A DNA stretch of 10,454 nt from Cymbomonas tetramitiformis (taxonomy: Eukaryota; Chlorophyta; Pyramimonadophyceae; Pyramimonadales; Pyramimonadaceae): the NCBI GenBank assembly GCA_001247695.2, contig LGRX02013661.1, forward strand, positions 1 through 10,454, given 5' to 3'. Below, piece by piece: positions 7,151 through 10,454 of this stretch. Both the position numbers and the translations under genes were made by a program. The notes beneath the pieces are model-generated. The model did no database searches. It was not told the DNA's origin and saw nothing but the letters and a program-made list of their open reading frames with translations. Positions within the stretch are counted from its first letter, which is position 1. Each line of letters starts with the position of its first letter.

Positions 7151-8137
7151 CGGCGAGGCGCGCCCTGATGGAGTCCGACATTGACGCAGAGATACGCCGT
7201 CCCGATGGCGTGCGGAACTCTCCCACGCTGGATACCCCAGAGGTAGACGACCCCGGCGGGACCAAGGCAGAAGACTCCGCTGCGGTGGTCGCGCGGAGGA
7301 CATATGTTACGGCGCAGTCCACTCTCGTCAAGAAGGTTCGAGAGGGTGGGAAACATTGCAAATGGACCAAGACACTTCGCGAGACGGTTCTTGGCGGGAC
7401 CGGAAGCATGTGTGGTTCTCGGGCAAGGACAAGGGCGTGTCCAAGCTCGGGAAACTGATCGTGTTATTGAGGACCGAGTTTTCTACGGCGGGGTTGGACT
7501 TGGCCTCCTTCGACTTCAACGACCATACGAAGTAGGTTATCCCGCTGGTGAATGAGCTCGTGTACGACGCACGTTCTCCGACCTCGTCGAAGTGGACTCG
7601 GATGCGGGGCGGCATTTTCTGGCCACTGACTGCTCCACCGACGGGCGATGGGCAACGTGCAACGTGCCCTGATCGACTTGGTGAAGGCGTGCGTTCCTAT
7701 TGGCCTGCGGGTTTTGCATCAGGAGGAGTATTCTCCGGTTACCCGGCACGTGTGGATCCTCGGCATATACCAGCCAAGACGCACCGCGAACAAGGCGGTT
7801 GACTAGATAGAACCCAACGGAGGCGACCCGACGGCAGCTTTTGTTCGAGCGGCTCGACCCGGAGTTCTACAGCGCCGTTCGAGACCGCTACCCGCTCCCG
7901 TCCGACCTCCTCGACGTTACCTTCAAGATGCTCCTTGTCACTACCGTCTACACGAGTTGGGCGGCTGCACCGCAGGATGACGGTGGCTGAGATCGCAACA
8001 GCGGCGGCCATCCCCACCGGCGAGGACTCCGAGGCCAAGCAGTTGCTGAAGATCGCGATCGATACGTTTCGGGTGCTGGAGCGGCACTACGGTACATCAA
8101 GAACCAGAAGGGTGGGGCGCCGGCGCTGAACGCTTAA
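7150..8137 (+). pseudogene. Decayed coding sequence, possibly retroelement gag-like
   Basis: Protein-like text runs left to right but hops between frames. Frame 1 covers 7132 to about 7397 (KAEDSAAVVARRTYV..LVKKVREGGKHCKWTK). Frame 0 follows (RKHVWFSGKDKG..LLRTEF..DFNDHTK), with an in-frame TAG at 7533-7535 and continuation. Frame 2 covers 7571-7660 (DSDAGRHFLATDCSTDGRW). Frame 1 resumes from 7660 to the TAG at 7804-7806 (ALIDLVKACVPIG..YSPVTRHVW). Frame 2 covers 7835-7990 (LLFERLDPEFYSAVRDRY..LPSDLLDV), frame 0 covers 8019-8090, and frame 2 runs to TAA 8135-8137. So there are at least five frame changes and several stops. The GC-rich third positions fit coding on this strand. The segment LFERLDPEFYSAVRDRY..PSDLLDV is reminiscent of capsid helices in retrotransposon gag, but I do not recognise the protein with confidence. 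It lies head to head with the pol remnant, so the two are not one intact element. Confidence 0.45.
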
Positions 8138-9643
8138 GCAGTATATGGACAATCGGGTTAATCACCAATCGCACATTTAGGAGTTTGTTATAGCGGAATC
8201 ACTATACTTTTGGCATGTGGCAAGGGAATATAATGACATATTGGGCATGTGAGACACACTATATGCGCGAGTACGTTGAACGATCATGGATGCCTCATAT
8301 GATGCCATCATATTATGAATCGGAAGTCGTATACACCGCGATAGTGCAAAAAAATGATATTTCGTATTGCAAAATGGACTTCGATGTTAAGTGTTAACTT
8401 TTGCAAAATGCGCTGAAAATGAAATTATCCATGTTATAATCTAAGGTTTGGGGCCTTAGGGTGCAGTATGTATATGTATCTAAAACTAGACACTCTTCTC
8501 GAAAACATGGCGGAACGCAATGCCTAGCACACACATATTATTGAGACAGTAGCGAGGCTGGCATGCGCGTGATACATTAAGCATTCGCATGTTGTATCCA
8601 CATTCAAGGCACCATCATGGTATGTATAGTCTATATGTCATTATATTCCATGAACACCGGGACACGGAAAACACGTGTTTGGGTAAAGCTCTCGTCGGTG
8701 CCCGTCATATGCTGGCTTCCAGTGCTCGCATAGCCAGGTGTTAGTTGGCACTTCATCCAAGCCCACGCATCGCTTGTGAAGTCATTCCCGGCATATCCCA
8801 CATGCAAAGCATGCTGTTGCTATCTGCATATCCTTACCACACGTCTTTGCATGCCTCTGCTTGCAGCAATCCGTCCTTAGCCAAAGTAGACTTTATACCA
8901 GTCGCTAGCTGCGATTGTTGCATTTATCAAATCTTCCGGATATTTGATACAATTTGAACACATTGAGACCCATTTCCCATGCCACTACACCTTACATTGA
9001 CCGGGAAGAACTCCGCATCCGTTTGATTGAAAGGATACGGATACGGTGCTTCAGCGCATCGGGCACATGGTCTTCTTGGACACAATTCTTGAACCATCTC
9101 CCACCACGTTGACCAGTAATAAATCAGGAGGTAAGGTTTTGGTATAATGTGATATGTGATTGATGCATTATGGCACCACGATTCGTGGTTCCTTTCAAAT
9201 AACATCAGGGAGCACTATTGTACCCTGGATTCATCACCACGATTTGAGTTGTACAGCTGGACATAGCGAGTTGTCTTTCCTTTTCTGTTGAATAATGCAA
9301 TTGCAGATTTTCATGCATTCCAGGTGCGTTCTCTGCATCACACACTGCTTGGAACCTGAATTGATGTCCATCCTTATGTAAAGAAAAGCCCTCGGATAGT
9401 CGGCGTAAGGCCGGAATGCAAAAGCACAATGGTTTCTTCTGTGCCCCCAGCATATCCCCCGGTCGCATATTCAGACGAATTGCACATCTCTGTCATGTGA
9501 TCACTTTTCCCCGTCTCAATATTGCTGCACGCGGTGTGCCACAATTCGCAGTCTGTGATTGCCCGATTAATATACCAAACCATTCAAGCGGGGGAGATAC
9601 CACATGACTGCCCAAACTCTGCACCTGCACCAAATATGAAGGT
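8138..9643. other. Gene-poor region with unassigned minus-strand open stretches
   Basis: About 1.5 kb of lower-GC sequence has no gene I can name. On the minus strand three successive open stretches contain many cysteines and N-glycosylation-like sequons: 9374-9583 (CELWHTACSN..MCNSSEY), 9205-9468 (HQFRFQAVCDAEN..SSCTTQ) and 8927-9205 (CPRRPCARCAEAPYPYPFNQT). They lie in different frames. GTAAGG, a donor-like site on the minus strand, interrupts the last one. They could be exons or relics of a secreted cysteine-rich protein, or chance. A small perfect inverted repeat, CTAAGG with CCTTAG, lies at about 8442-8460. No tRNA or rRNA is seen. Confidence 0.3.
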
Positions 9644-10454
9644 TCATTGGGTGGAGCGAGAGTCAGATAAGGGGCGCGTGTAGGGCATCCTCACCTTTTG
9701 ATGTTGAGTATCCACTCCCTTTGCATCATCTCTGCGCCTTCGCATAATCAACATGACTGTGCTCACCAGTGCTGCGCAACCAAAGAAGATACACAGGCCA
9801 ATCTGAAGAAAGCCAAAATTTTCTGTCGACCCGGAAGATGTGTCAAGCCTATCATCTGGCGGTGAAGGTGGAGGTGAGGGCGATGCGACGCTGACAAGGT
9901 CAACTTCGGTAGCCTGAATAGGAAAGAATGCTGTGAAAAAAAAAGAGAAGATGCTTTCTGTGCGATTGGTGAGGTTTGCTTGGAATTCAGTAGCCGCAGC
10001 GCTTGCATCAGCCGGGAATGTCACCAGCGAATCAACCACGACGCTCCCTGAAACTACACTCCTTATCTCCACGTCGGAGGTCAGCAGCCCTGCACTCGAA
10101 GCCATATCTGCCTTGAAGGAGTCCCTGAAGACATGGCTGAAGGCGGCATTCTCAAATTGTGCAATGTCCAAGGAGCTGAAGAGCACTTTTGAGGACACTG
10201 CCACCGCTCCTTCGAGGTGGGTAGTTACGGATGTTGCAGGTGATGTTGTTGGCGATAATGAGGTCGCCACATCAGGCGTGACAGGGATGGAATTTAAGGA
10301 AGGTGCCACAGTGAGTGCCGTGGTGGGAGGTGTTGAAGGTGTTGGCGTGGGCGAGATCGTGGGTGCGAATGAAGGTATGGTGACAGGAGATATGGTGGGG
10401 GAGGCTAAAGGCGTGGCAGTGGGTGGCGTTGCAGGCGATGCTGACGGTGTGGCA
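9644..10454 (-). CDS. Membrane-anchored mucin-like protein with SEA-like module (5' end outside window)
   Basis: The frame is open from the right edge of the window (codons in phase from 10453) to a TGA at 9644-9646, giving 269 visible residues. The N-terminus lies beyond 10454. Residues 1-78 are dense in Thr, Ser, Pro and Ala, like an O-glycosylated stalk. Residues about 79-170 form an alpha/beta module: VLFSSLDIAQF, a helix ending FRDSFKADMA, then VEIRSVVSGSVVV and a helix with TEFQANL. It resembles the SEA-like 'S-G-S-[VL]-x-V' domains repeated in secreted and surface proteins of many protists. Two NxT sequons lie near 160-165. A PSPPPSPP linker follows at about 192-199. A single hydrophobic helix is at about 214-237 (GLCIFFGCAALVSTVMLIM), followed by RRRR and a ~30-residue tail. 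The layout implies a type I membrane protein with the stalk outside the cell. Function is unknown; a surface or cell-covering role is inference. Confidence 0.75.
   Translation of the reverse strand, partial: ATPSASPATPPTATPLASPTISPVTIPSFAPTISPTPTPSTPPTTALTVAPSLNSIPVTPDVATSLSPTTSPATSVTTHLEGAVAVSSKVLFSSLDIAQFENAAFSHVFRDSFKADMASSAGLLTSDVEIRSVVSGSVVVDSLVTFPADASAAATEFQANLTNRTESIFSFFFTAFFPIQATEVDLVSVASPSPPPSPPDDRLDTSSGSTENFGFLQIGLCIFFGCAALVSTVMLIMRRRRDDAKGVDTQHQKVRMPYTRPLSDSRSTQ

Noticed and set aside
7180..7409. Upper part of the minus-strand 135-aa frame as genuine RNase H
   Set aside because: The opposite plus-strand frame is far more protein-like here, and no RNase H motif is visible.
8215..8397. 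60-aa plus-strand frame
   Set aside because: Composition is as expected for AT-rich non-coding DNA; no domain, homologue-like motif or context supports it.

Overview
This window looks like nuclear DNA from a eukaryotic microbe, most likely a unicellular alga or related protist. The reasons are sparse genes, no operon-like spacing or Shine-Dalgarno context, several decayed transposable elements, a miniature inverted-repeat element with target-site duplications, and a type I membrane protein with a Thr/Ser/Pro-rich ectodomain and a PSPPPSPP linker. I cannot place it to a phylum from sequence alone.

Layout. (1) 1-303: three near-identical 104-bp direct repeats, each with several palindromes, a TGACGTCA (CRE/bZIP-like) site and a TATA-like box. 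(2) 462-3796 (+): one long transposase-like gene of a DDE-type family with 'SENHS..EVQS.HW', 'SDD.KHDH', 'DGCAGQNK' and 'FFETAHAKG..DG' blocks. It has cysteine clusters before the catalytic core. Its C-terminus is broken by two single-base frameshifts near 3240 and 3460. The open frame extends upstream of the first ATG (843) and holds a degenerate 2A-like NPGP motif after a hydrophobic stretch. (3) 3870-4642: about 4.4 copies of a ~174-bp tandem repeat rich in ACTTCT. (4) 4850-5119: a complete 270-bp hAT-like MITE with 19-bp terminal inverted repeats, an 8-bp target duplication and an ATCGAT-rich interior. (5) 5761-7150 (-): a decayed Ty3/gypsy-like pol fragment from the end of RNase H to just before the integrase zinc finger. 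It includes a glutamine-rich (CAG) linker and a domain resembling the Dam-methyltransferase-like/DIRS-type region. (6) about 7150-8137 (+): a second decayed coding sequence on the opposite strand, possibly gag-like, abutting the first head to head. (7) 8138-9643: no confident gene; some cysteine-containing open stretches lie on the minus strand. (8) 9644-10454 (-): the 3' part of a membrane-anchored mucin-like protein with a SEA-like extracellular module, running off the right edge.

Apart from the membrane protein, the window is mostly a graveyard of unrelated mobile elements. The transposase-like gene and the MITE are not obviously partners: the MITE ends look hAT-like and the transposase motifs do not. 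The most notable items are the transposase-like gene with its 2A-like leader, the promoter-like 104-bp array just upstream of it, and the intact MITE.
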